Made by a program: the position numbers and the translations under genes. Source: an uncultured Saprospiraceae bacterium (GTDB lineage Bacteria > Bacteroidota > Bacteroidia > Chitinophagales > Saprospiraceae). From it: a stretch of DNA of 5,438 nucleotides. The notes under the pieces are model-generated. The model ran no database searches. It was not told the origin of the DNA and saw only the letters and a list, made by a program, of their open reading frames with translations. The stretch is from the NCBI GenBank assembly GCA_937952155.1, contig CALFYH010000356.1:1-5438 (forward strand). The letters run 5' to 3'. This document shows, in pieces, positions 1 to 5,395 of the stretch; the first letter of the stretch is position 1; the number at the start of each line of letters is the position of its first letter.

Positions 1-45
1 ACATGATATGTTAAAGATAAAAAATTATTGCAAAAATAATGAAGA

Positions 46-83
46 TTTGTACTAAAACTCTGATTATTGTTCAATATTTGAAC
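46..83 (+). promoter_or_regulatory. Possible promoter with an overlapping inverted repeat upstream of the first gene
   Basis: TTTG at 46-49 and AATATTTG at 73-80 resemble the Bacteroidota -33 and -7 elements (TAnnTTTG, one mismatch) with a 23-bp spacer, at the upper end of the usual range. The -7-like element sits inside a perfect inverted repeat, GTTCAA-TAT-TTGAAC (69-83), which would suit a dimeric repressor. The repeat is seen directly; promoter and operator roles are inferred. The region is AT-rich, so such motifs can arise by chance. The rest of 1-161 shows nothing else I can support. Confidence 0.3.
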
Positions 84-161
84 TTTTAACAGATTTTACC
101 ATTAATTGGTTCACTTAATTAAATTAATTCTAAATTAGACAGATAAGTACAATTTTATAAT

Positions 162-668
162 ATGGAGAGTTTTTTGGAGATATTAAAGTATTCTATACCC
201 GCTTTGATCGTTTTTATCACGGTTTATTTTTTGTTTAAAAATTTTCTTCGCCAACAGTATCATTTGGAGCAGCTGAAATTTAGGCAAAATCAGAGCAAGG
301 ACATCACGCCACTCAAGTTGCAGGCATACGAAAGATTGATGATGCTTTGCGAACGTATTTCGTTGGACAATCTGACGTATAGACTTTCACATCCAGCTAT
401 GGGTGTAGCGGAGTTGCGCAATGCGTTGTTGATCGCCATCCAGCAAGAATACGAGCACAATGTCACACAGCAAGTATATATTAGCGAGAATTTGTGGAAA
501 ATCATCCGCATAGCCAAAGAACAAATGCAAACTGTGATTTCAGAATCAAATGGCACCACACAAGCCGAATTTATAGATCAGGTAAGAAATCGACTTATAC
601 AATCTAAGGCAGATCCAATCGTTTACGCTAGATCAGCTGTCAGAAGTGAGGCCGAATTGTTGATGTAA
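162..668 (+). CDS. Small membrane-anchored protein of unknown function (DUF7935-like)
   Basis: A 168-residue protein with one hydrophobic segment at residues 10-25 followed by basic residues (K26, R30), so it is probably anchored by its N-terminus with the remaining roughly 140 residues in the cytoplasm. The soluble part is rich in charged and helical residues. It contains the stretches LKLQAYERL (51-59) and EYEHNVTQQVYIS (96-108), with W112 just after, which I recognise from memory as typical of a conserved Bacteroidota family labelled DUF7935. No catalytic motif is visible and the function is unknown. The ATG at 162 starts just before the membrane segment and has no clear Shine-Dalgarno sequence, which is normal in this phylum. 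The next gene begins 31 bp downstream on the same strand, so co-transcription with the two nucleotidase-domain genes is likely. Family assignment is from memory of motifs, not a search. Confidence 0.8.
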   Translation: MESFLEILKYSIPALIVFITVYFLFKNFLRQQYHLEQLKFRQNQSKDITPLKLQAYERLMMLCERISLDNLTYRLSHPAMGVAELRNALLIAIQQEYEHNVTQQVYISENLWKIIRIAKEQMQTVISESNGTTQAEFIDQVRNRLIQSKADPIVYARSAVRSEAELLM

Positions 669-699
669 TAATAATTATAAAGGTTAAACTAGAATAAGT

Positions 700-1434
700 A
701 TGAGGTATATATTCATTTTACTGTCAATATTTTTAACATCTTGTGGCAAGCAATGGCACCTTGCCGATACCAAAGCGAGAACGTATAGAATAGAGAAAGC
801 GTCATTTCCAGTTGATGTCAAAGCGGCAGGAATCATAGAGCCGTATAAACTGCAATTGGATAAAACCATGAATGAGGTTATTTCTTATTGTGAACAGGAA
901 TTGACCAAAGGAAAGCCTTCATCCAATCTTACCAATTGGTTTACAGATGTTTTATTGGAAGAATCCCAAAAATTGGTTACAGATTCCTTGGATTTCGCTA
1001 TCCAAAATTATGGAGGAATTAGGTTGCCAGCTATTCCGAAAGGAGATGTAACTGTCGGTAAGATTTATGAATTGATGCCCTTTGACAATATTATGTATAT
1101 AGTCGAGATGAAGGGCAGCCATGTTCAACAATTATTCGACAAAATGGCAGAGTCTGGTGGATGGCCAGTGAGTAGAAATGTATATTTTGAGATAGCTTAT
1201 GGCAAAGCTAAAAATATCAAAATTAAGAATGTACTGCTTGATAATGACAAAGTATATAATGTAGCTTTGCCTGACTACATTGCAAACGGTGGTGACAATT
1301 TAACTTTTCTTAAGGAGTTGGAGTCACATAATACTGGTGCGCTTATAAGGGATATGGTGATAAATCATTTACGTGAAAACAAACTTAGGAATATAAATAT
1401 TAAATCAAATACAGAAAAAAGAATCGTAGAATAA
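700..1434 (+). CDS. Lipoprotein with a 5'-nucleotidase C-terminal domain
   Basis: A 244-residue protein. Residues 1-14 form a lipoprotein signal peptide ending in the lipobox LTSC with lipidated C15, so the mature protein is probably attached to an envelope membrane. The rest, from about residue 50, matches the C-terminal, substrate-binding domain of UshA-type 5'-nucleotidases: NYGGIR (103-108; family signature NxGGIR), LMPFDN (125-130), and PDYIANGGDN (191-200), near the loop that carries a nucleotide-stacking aromatic in the family. No metallophosphoesterase motifs are present, so it should not be catalytic alone. The following gene, one base after the stop codon, supplies the missing catalytic domain, and the two probably act together on periplasmic nucleotides or related phosphoesters. 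The start is well placed: an in-frame TAA lies at 685-687 and the signal peptide begins at the ATG. The exact substrate is unknown. Confidence 0.88.
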   Translation: MRYIFILLSIFLTSCGKQWHLADTKARTYRIEKASFPVDVKAAGIIEPYKLQLDKTMNEVISYCEQELTKGKPSSNLTNWFTDVLLEESQKLVTDSLDFAIQNYGGIRLPAIPKGDVTVGKIYELMPFDNIMYIVEMKGSHVQQLFDKMAESGGWPVSRNVYFEIAYGKAKNIKIKNVLLDNDKVYNVALPDYIANGGDNLTFLKELESHNTGALIRDMVINHLRENKLRNINIKSNTEKRIVE

Positions 1435-1435
1435 A

Positions 1436-2371
1436 ATGATGGACAGACGAACTTTTATCAGAAATACCACTTATTCAGGACTGCTTTTATCTACAGGTGC
1501 ATATCCGCTGATTGCATCAGATAAGGAACCTGAAATAACAAGGTTGACCATCTTACATACGAATGATGTACACAGTCGAATAGAACCGTTTCCTATGGAT
1601 GGCAGCAAAAACGAAGGCTTAGGTGGTGTAGCCAAAAGAGCCACACTGATCAAAAAAGTCCGTGAAGAACAGGAAAATGTGTTGCTGCTAGATGCGGGCG
1701 ATATGTTTCAAGGCACGCCATATTTTAACTTTTTTGGTGGGGAAGTAGAAATTAAGTTAATGTCAGAATTAGGTTATGATGCAGGGACAATTGGTAATCA
1801 TGATTTTGATGGTGGCATAGATGGCCTAAATCGACAGTTGGTGCATGCAAATTTCCCTTTGATTGTAAGCAATTATAACTTTGACAATACAGTCATGAAA
1901 GGTAAAACTCAACCATACAAAATATTCCATAAAGGTGGTTTGAAAATCGGAGTTTTCGGACTTGGTATTGAACTCAATGGCTTGGTACCACAATCTTTAT
2001 ACAAAGAGACGGTGTATAACGATCCAATTGCCGCCGCGCAAAAGTGGGCTTCATACCTGAAAAATGAAGAAAAATGTGATTATGTGATTTGCCTTTCCCA
2101 CTTAGGATATAAGTATGGACCGGATGAAAATAAAATATCCGATCGGTATTTGGCAGAAAACAGCGAAAATATAGATCTCATTTTGGGTGGCCATACGCAT
2201 ACCTTTCTGAAAGAGCCAGAAAGGATGAAAAACAAGGTGGGCAATCCAGTATTGATTAATCAAGTTGGATGGGCAGGAATCATCTTGGGTCGGATTGATG
2301 TATTCTTCGAAAAGAACAAAAAAGGTACTTGTATCACGTGTAAAAACCTATTAGTTGGGCCTAATTCATAA
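1436..2371 (+). CDS. Tat-exported metallophosphoesterase, 5'-nucleotidase N-terminal domain
   Basis: A 311-residue protein with a twin-arginine signal (DRRTFIRN, residues 3-10) followed by a hydrophobic stretch to about residue 27, so it is probably exported folded through the Tat system. The mature part has the full calcineurin-like/5'-nucleotidase metal-site set in order: D44 and H46 in HTNDVH, D89 in DAGDMFQG, N121 and H122 in GNHDFDGG, H222 in SHLG, and H253 and H255 in GGHTH. These residues normally bind two metal ions and hydrolyse nucleotide phosphomonoesters or similar substrates. At about 310 residues it stops where UshA would continue into its substrate-binding domain; that domain is the preceding lipoprotein gene. 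The ATG at 1436 lies one base after the upstream stop, indicating translational coupling; ATG at 1439 is an alternative that leaves the signal intact. Catalysis is well supported, substrate is not. Confidence 0.92.
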   Translation: MMDRRTFIRNTTYSGLLLSTGAYPLIASDKEPEITRLTILHTNDVHSRIEPFPMDGSKNEGLGGVAKRATLIKKVREEQENVLLLDAGDMFQGTPYFNFFGGEVEIKLMSELGYDAGTIGNHDFDGGIDGLNRQLVHANFPLIVSNYNFDNTVMKGKTQPYKIFHKGGLKIGVFGLGIELNGLVPQSLYKETVYNDPIAAAQKWASYLKNEEKCDYVICLSHLGYKYGPDENKISDRYLAENSENIDLILGGHTHTFLKEPERMKNKVGNPVLINQVGWAGIILGRIDVFFEKNKKGTCITCKNLLVGPNS

Positions 2372-2396
2372 CTGGCTATGTAGTCAGCATTTTATT
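2372..2396 (+). terminator. Likely intrinsic terminator after the nucleotidase genes
   Basis: Immediately after the stop codon, CTGGCT (2372-2377) can pair with AGTCAG (2382-2387), with one G-U pair and an ATGT loop. It is followed by a T-rich tail, CATTTTATT. The stem is short and the T tract is interrupted, so it may be a weak terminator. It would separate the three-gene operon from dnaA. Confidence 0.5.
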
Positions 2397-2409
2397 AATT
2401 AGTACAATA

Positions 2410-2477
2410 TGTCAATTTTAATGCATTGATACATAGGTAGATGTATAAGTGTAATTTGTTAATGTATGTAATTGACA
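2410..2477. repeat. Nested imperfect inverted repeats upstream of dnaA
   Basis: TGTCAATT (2410-2417) is complementary to AATTGACA (2470-2477). Inside it, ATGCATT (2421-2427) pairs with AATGTAT (2461-2467) with one G-U pair. Inside that, ATACAT (2429-2434) pairs with ATGTAT (2441-2446) around a 6-base loop. Together they can form one branched hairpin of about 68 bases, or cruciform DNA. Function is unknown; it could be an operator cluster or part of a transcript leader. AT-rich DNA makes some of this pairing likely by chance. Confidence 0.45.
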
Positions 2478-2558
2478 ATGAGTTCTTTATAATAAAAAAA
2501 AATATATGAAAATTATTAACGTTAAGTTTTTTTTTGAGTAAAAATTGTAAGACTTTTG

Positions 2559-2618
2559 CATCACTCCCGAAATTACGATCCTGAAGTGCGTATGGATATG
2601 GTGAAGCTTAGCCGATAA
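2559..2618 (+). pseudogene. Possible N-terminal fragment of an IS3-type transposase OrfA
   Basis: The frame at 2559-2618 reads HHSRNYDPEVRMDMVKLSR and then stops at TAA (2616-2618). The spacing of Y-D-P-E followed by V-K-L matches the YDPEFKxxAVKL start of IS3-family OrfA helix-turn-helix proteins. The same frame is closed upstream by TGA at 2535-2537, has no ATG before the match, and there is no downstream continuation. If real, it is a decayed insertion-sequence remnant. It is only about 19 residues, so chance resemblance is possible. Confidence 0.25.
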
Positions 2619-2678
2619 GCCTGATAGAGTTTTGAGGTTACATAGGAGAATATTTTTAAAACATTTTATTTATTTTAA

Positions 2679-4088
2679 ATGATAAAGGATCATATACTTG
2701 TCTGGAACAACTGTCTCGATTTAATAAGAAAAAGTATATCGCCTCAACCATTTAAGACATGGTTTGAACCTATAAAGCCAGTGAGGCTAGCTGGGGAAGT
2801 CATTACTATAGAAGTGCCTAATAAGTTTTTTTATGAATGGCTAGAAGAGCATTATGTCGATATCCTTCGAAAGGCAGTAAAAAGGGAATTGGGATATAAT
2901 GGTAGATTGGAATACAACATTTTAGTTGAAAATCATAGAAAAATAGGTGGAGGTACAAAAGACAAAACAAAAGATGAATTAGTACCTGTGATTGAAGAGC
3001 CTAAACTAATAAATCCTTTCGTAATCCCAGGAATAAAGAAGATTAAAATAGATTCCCAGTTAAATGCAAACTATACTTTTGATAAGTTTGTATTGGGTGA
3101 TTGTAATAAATTTCCTGGCTCTGCTGGTTTGGCGATTGCTAAAAAACCAGGAGGAACAGCATTTAATCCGTTAGTTATATATGGTGATGTCGGTCTTGGA
3201 AAGACACACCTCGCGCATGCAATAGGCAATGAGATACTTCAAAATCTTGAAGAGAAACAAGTGTTATATGTAACAACTGAAAAATTTACCAATCAAGTAA
3301 TACAAGCCATAAAAGGTAATAGTGTCAATGATTTCATCAATTTTTATCACATGATAGATGTGTTGATTATAGATGATATCCAGTTTTTATCCAATAGGCC
3401 CAAAACACAGGAAATATTCTTTAATATTTTTAATCAACTTCACCAGACAGGGAAACAGATTATTTTGACATCTGATAGATCACCAAAGGATTTGACAGAC
3501 GTGGATGAACGTTTGATTTCAAGATTTAAGTGGGGATTAGTAGCGGATCTAAAAACACCTGATTTAGAGACTAGGATTAAGATTCTGGACATGAAGCTTG
3601 AAAAAGAAGATCTTTCATTGCCATCAGACATCAAAGAATATATCTGTACACATATAAAAAATAACATTAGAGAATTAGAAGGAGTGGTTATTTCTCTAGT
3701 GGCCCAATCCACACTTAATAAAAGAAGCATAGACATTAAGCTTGTAAAAGAGGTCATTCGTCAGTTTGTATCGCAAGTAGATAAAGAGATATCAGTCGAA
3801 AATATCAAGCAATTGGTTGCAAAGTTTTTTGATGTTCCTATCGAAAAGATGCAATCAAAAACCAGAATGCGTGAAGTTGTTATGGCAAGACAATTGAGTA
3901 TGTACTTAGCTAAAAATTACACCAACAGTTCCTTGAAAGTCATAGGAGATTCATTTGGTGGAAGAGATCACAGTACTGTTATACACTCACTAAAAACTGT
4001 GAAGGATATGATGGATACAGATACCATTTTTAAGGATAAAGTAAACTCACTTGTAAAAAAAGTGCAATCAACTTTGGTAAATGTTTAG
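2679..4088 (+). CDS. dnaA: Chromosomal replication initiator protein DnaA
   Basis: DnaA is the ATP-dependent initiator that binds DnaA boxes, melts the origin and helps load the replicative helicase. All four domains are present in 469 residues, a usual length. Domain I spans about 1-85 (helicase/partner interaction, including W9 and the PFKTWFEPIKP region), and a short charged linker spans about 88-120. The AAA+ domain has Walker A GDVGLGKTH (169-177), Walker B LIIDD (229-233), sensor 1 TSDR (264-267), the box VII arginine region ERLISRF (277-283) and sensor 2 NIRELEG (329-335). Domain IV ends with the DNA-binding signature GGRDHSTVIHS (427-437). The start is secure: an in-frame TAA directly precedes the ATG. 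There is no close Shine-Dalgarno sequence; AGGAG at 2644-2648 is about 30 bases away. It appears to be transcribed alone, between the nucleotidase operon and a thioredoxin-like gene that has its own promoter. Confidence 0.98.
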   Translation: MIKDHILVWNNCLDLIRKSISPQPFKTWFEPIKPVRLAGEVITIEVPNKFFYEWLEEHYVDILRKAVKRELGYNGRLEYNILVENHRKIGGGTKDKTKDELVPVIEEPKLINPFVIPGIKKIKIDSQLNANYTFDKFVLGDCNKFPGSAGLAIAKKPGGTAFNPLVIYGDVGLGKTHLAHAIGNEILQNLEEKQVLYVTTEKFTNQVIQAIKGNSVNDFINFYHMIDVLIIDDIQFLSNRPKTQEIFFNIFNQLHQTGKQIILTSDRSPKDLTDVDERLISRFKWGLVADLKTPDLETRIKILDMKLEKEDLSLPSDIKEYICTHIKNNIRELEGVVISLVAQSTLNKRSIDIKLVKEVIRQFVSQVDKEISVENIKQLVAKFFDVPIEKMQSKTRMREVVMARQLSMYLAKNYTNSSLKVIGDSFGGRDHSTVIHSLKTVKDMMDTDTIFKDKVNSLVKKVQSTLVNV

Positions 4089-4116
4089 GAAGTATTAGAA
4101 ATACTAAATATATTTG
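4084..4116 (+). promoter_or_regulatory. Bacteroidota-type promoter for the thioredoxin-like gene
   Basis: TATATTTG (4109-4116) is an exact match to the -7 consensus TAnnTTTG, followed by the GCACCGC often seen after such elements in this phylum (from memory). The -33 element is weak, at best TTTA at 4084-4087 with a 21-bp spacer. Transcription would begin near 4122, leaving a leader of about 20 bases. This rules out the longer reading frame that begins with TTG at 4114, which lies inside the -7 element. Confidence 0.6.
4091..4105. repeat. Perfect inverted repeat between dnaA and the thioredoxin-like gene
   Basis: AGTATT (4091-4096) and AATACT (4100-4105) are perfectly complementary around AGA. 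The repeat lies three bases after the dnaA stop and just upstream of the -7 element at 4109-4116, so it could be a repressor site in the promoter spacer or a weak terminator hairpin for dnaA. It lacks a T tract right after it, which argues for an operator rather than a terminator. Confidence 0.35.
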
Positions 4117-4140
4117 CACCGCAAAAAAAAGTTTTTGGTC

Positions 4141-4617
4141 ATGAAGTTAATAATGTTATACGCAGTTTTTGTTTTTGTTGGGCTAAGTTGTAAAAATTCT
4201 GGAAGCCAAAATGGAAATGGAACATTGACGTGGTTGACAATTGAAGAGGCGGGCAAACTTGGAGCATCAAACAATGACAAAAAGTTTTTAATTGATGTGT
4301 ACACGGATTGGTGTGGATGGTGTAAAGTTATGGATAAAAAGACTTTTACAGATCCTGAGCTCATCAAGTATTTAAATGAAAATTTTCATGTCGTTAAGTT
4401 TAATGCCGAGCAAAAAGAAACTTTGAGTTTTAGAGGACAAACATATAATTGGCAATCATCTGGTAGAAATGGTGTAAATATGTTGGCCTTAGAATTATTG
4501 CAAGGCAGGTTGAGTTATCCAACATTGGTTTATTTAAATGAAAATTTGGAACCTATCAGAGTATCGCCAGGGTATAAAGATGCCCCGCAATTAATAGCAG
4601 AATTAAAGTCACTTTAG
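4141..4617 (+). CDS. Thioredoxin-fold lipoprotein (CGWC active site)
   Basis: A 158-residue protein when started at ATG 4141. Residues 1-16 are a hydrophobic signal with C17 in VGLSC as the likely lipidated cysteine; the lipobox is imperfect (G at -3), but bacterial lipoboxes of this phylum can be loose. The mature part is a thioredoxin fold. It has YTDWCGWCK (54-62) with redox cysteines C58 and C61, the cis-proline P127 in YPTLVYL, and the GY pair (144-145) near the end, with a typical insertion between them. It resembles the thioredoxin_7/DUF255-like group of envelope thioredoxins, which reduce or rearrange disulfides in exported proteins; the partner is unknown. The start at 4141 rather than TTG 4114 is chosen because 4114 lies inside the predicted promoter and the signal peptide begins at 4141. 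tRNA-Val starts six bases after the stop and may share its transcript. Confidence 0.88.
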   Translation: MKLIMLYAVFVFVGLSCKNSGSQNGNGTLTWLTIEEAGKLGASNNDKKFLIDVYTDWCGWCKVMDKKTFTDPELIKYLNENFHVVKFNAEQKETLSFRGQTYNWQSSGRNGVNMLALELLQGRLSYPTLVYLNENLEPIRVSPGYKDAPQLIAELKSL

Positions 4618-4623
4618 AATATT

Positions 4624-4698
4624 GGGATATTAGCTCAGTTGGTTTAGAGCACTACCTCGACAAGGTAGGGGTCACTGGTTCGAGTCCAGTATGTCCCA
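4624..4698 (+). tRNA. tRNA-Val (anticodon GAC)
   Basis: A complete 75-base cloverleaf. The acceptor stem GGGATAT/ATGTCCC has one G-U pair, the D stem is GCTC/GAGC, and the anticodon stem is CTACC/GGTAG. The loop is TCGACAA, placing GAC at 4659-4661. The variable region is GGGTC, the T stem ACTGG/CCAGT has loop TTCGAGT, and the discriminator base is A. CCA is not encoded. The loop carries C rather than the near-universal T at position 33; no shift of the stem restores T33, since CTACC/GGTAG pairs perfectly. No promoter is visible in the six bases before it, so it may be transcribed with the thioredoxin-like gene. A T6 run follows at 4701-4706 and may help termination. Confidence 0.93.
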
Positions 4699-4758
4699 CG
4701 TTTTTTCTGGTAACAAAGGATATATTTAAACATTTTTTAAAATAATTGTTATTTTTTA

Positions 4759-4789
4759 TTTGTATTTGTTATCAGTAATTCTATCTTTG
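4759..4789 (+). promoter_or_regulatory. Strong Bacteroidota-type promoter for tRNA-Ser and probably the downstream array
   Basis: TTTG (4759-4762), a 19-bp spacer and TATCTTTG (4782-4789) match the -33/-7 consensus TTTG-N19-TAnnTTTG exactly. Transcription should begin near 4793-4797, giving about a 70-base leader before tRNA-Ser. The surrounding gap 4699-4867 otherwise holds AT-rich DNA and a T6 run just after tRNA-Val. No terminator is evident between tRNA-Ser and the repeat array at 4980. Confidence 0.75.
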
Positions 4790-4867
4790 CGTCGCTTTTG
4801 AAGAAAGGCACTTATGTCACTCAAATCTGATTGTTTTATTGGAGTGATTAAGTAGTAAATTATCCAC

Positions 4868-4957
4868 GGTGGGGTGGGTGAGTGGCTTAAACCAACAGTT
4901 TGCTAAACTGTCGTACTGGAAACGGTACCGGGGGTTCGAATCCCCCCTCCACCGCCA
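4868..4957 (+). tRNA. tRNA-Ser (anticodon GCT)
   Basis: A class II tRNA with a long variable arm. The acceptor stem is GGTGGGG/CTCCACC with one G-U pair, and a three-pair D stem is GGT/ACC. The anticodon stem ACAGT/ACTGT holds the loop TTGCTAA, placing GCT at 4902-4904, which reads AGC and AGT. The variable arm has a GTAC/GTAC stem (4913-4916 with 4925-4928). The T stem GGGGG/CCCCC has the loop TTCGAAT, and the discriminator is G at 4954. CCA follows at 4955-4957 and may be encoded or fortuitous; tRNA-Val here lacks it. The tRNA has a well-matched promoter upstream, and the tRNA-Pro-like array begins 22 bases after the CCA. Confidence 0.96.
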
Positions 4958-4979
4958 TTCTAGTAGGATTTGTAATATA

Positions 4980-5062
4980 TGGCTTGTAGCGCAGTCTGAT
5001 TAGCACTTCACGCTTGGAGCGAGAGTGTCGCAGGGATGGCGAAACAAACTGAAGAGAAAATA
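4980..5062 (+). pseudogene. Array unit 1: most diverged tRNA-Pro-like unit
   Basis: The acceptor 5' strand is changed (TGGCTTG in place of CGGGGCG), the D stem has a C-A clash (GCGC/GCAC) and the anticodon stem one A-A clash (TCACG/CGAGA). The anticodon loop CTTGGAG and tail GGCGAAACAAACTGAAG match unit 2. Degeneration at the outer edge is typical of tandem arrays. Confidence 0.8.
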
Positions 5063-5145
5063 CGGGGCGTAGCGCAGTCCGGTTAGTGCATCACGCTTAG
5101 AGCGTGAGTGTCGCAGGGATGGCGAAACAAACTGAAGAGAAAATA
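5063..5145 (+). pseudogene. Array unit 2: anticodon-position TAG
   Basis: All three tRNA-like 5' segments are intact, with one D-stem G-U pair (GTGC in place of GCGC). The anticodon loop is CTTAGAG, so the triplet at 5098-5100 reads TAG rather than TGG. The second hairpin GTGTCGC/GCGAAAC is present with one internal mismatch. Confidence 0.85.
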
Positions 5146-5228
5146 CGGGGCGTATCGCAGTCCGGTTAGCGCATCACGCATGGAGCGTGAGTGTCGCATG
5201 GATGTCGAGACAAACTGAAGAGAAAATA
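5146..5228 (+). pseudogene. Array unit 3: altered loop and second hairpin
   Basis: The D stem begins TCGC instead of GCGC, a change shared with unit 4. The anticodon loop is CATGGAG, with A at the position of the usual T33 (5180) and TGG at 5181-5183. The hairpin region reads GTGTCGC/TCGAGAC, losing the pair next to the loop, so this unit's second hairpin is weaker. Confidence 0.85.
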
Positions 5229-5312
5229 CGGGGCGTATCGCAGTCCGATTAGCGCATCACGCTTGGAGCGTGAGTGTCGCAGGGATAGTGAAACAAACTA
5301 AAAGAGAAAATA
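5229..5312 (+). pseudogene. Array unit 4: 84-bp unit
   Basis: The D stem starts TCGC as in unit 3 and the D loop carries CCGATTA. The anticodon loop is CTTGGAG. The second hairpin is GTGTCGC/GTGAAAC, keeping pairing through a G-U pair. One extra A in the tail (ACTAAAAGAG) makes it 84 bp. Confidence 0.85.
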
Positions 5313-5395
5313 CGGGGCGTAGCGCAGTCCGGTTAGCGCATCACGCTTGGAGCGTGAGTGTCGCAGGGATAGTGAAACAAACTAAAGAGAAAATA
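5313..5395 (+). pseudogene. Array unit 5: closest to the consensus
   Basis: The acceptor 5' strand, D arm and anticodon arm all match the array consensus with full pairing. The tail, with AGTGAAAC and ACTAAAGAG, is shared with unit 4. It is identical to unit 6 over the 43 bases available. Confidence 0.88.

Larger units (their letters stand above)
2388..2678. other. Intergenic region upstream of dnaA with nested inverted repeats, A/T tracts and a short gene relic
   Basis: No intact gene is visible here. From left to right it holds nested inverted repeats (2410-2477), a run of nine A (2494-2502), the palindrome TTAACGTTAA (2516-2525), a run of nine T (2527-2535), and a less AT-rich stretch (about 2559-2618) that reads as a possible transposase fragment. 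GACTTTTG at 2551-2558 is one mismatch from the -7 consensus TAnnTTTG but lacks a good -33 partner, so the dnaA promoter is not firmly located. I found no convincing DnaA boxes (TTATCCACA-like) on either strand, so there is no good case for an origin here. Confidence 0.6.

Noticed and set aside
2644..2648. AGGAG as the Shine-Dalgarno sequence of dnaA
   Set aside because: It is about 30 bases from the ATG, and an in-frame TAA directly before the ATG excludes an earlier start.
2372..2678. Replication origin next to dnaA
   Set aside because: The region is AT-rich but no DnaA-box cluster was found on either strand.
3440..3757. Reverse-strand reading frame inside dnaA
   Set aside because: It overlaps the conserved AAA+ coding sequence, has no recognisable motif, and is a shadow of the real gene.
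4114..4140. Longer thioredoxin-like protein starting at TTG 4114
   Set aside because: The TTG lies inside the -7 element TATATTTG, upstream of the expected transcription start, and the signal peptide begins at ATG 4141.
4860..4868. DnaA box TTATCCACG just before tRNA-Ser
   Set aside because: It is a single site with one mismatch and no neighbouring boxes, so an origin or DnaA-controlled promoter is not supported.
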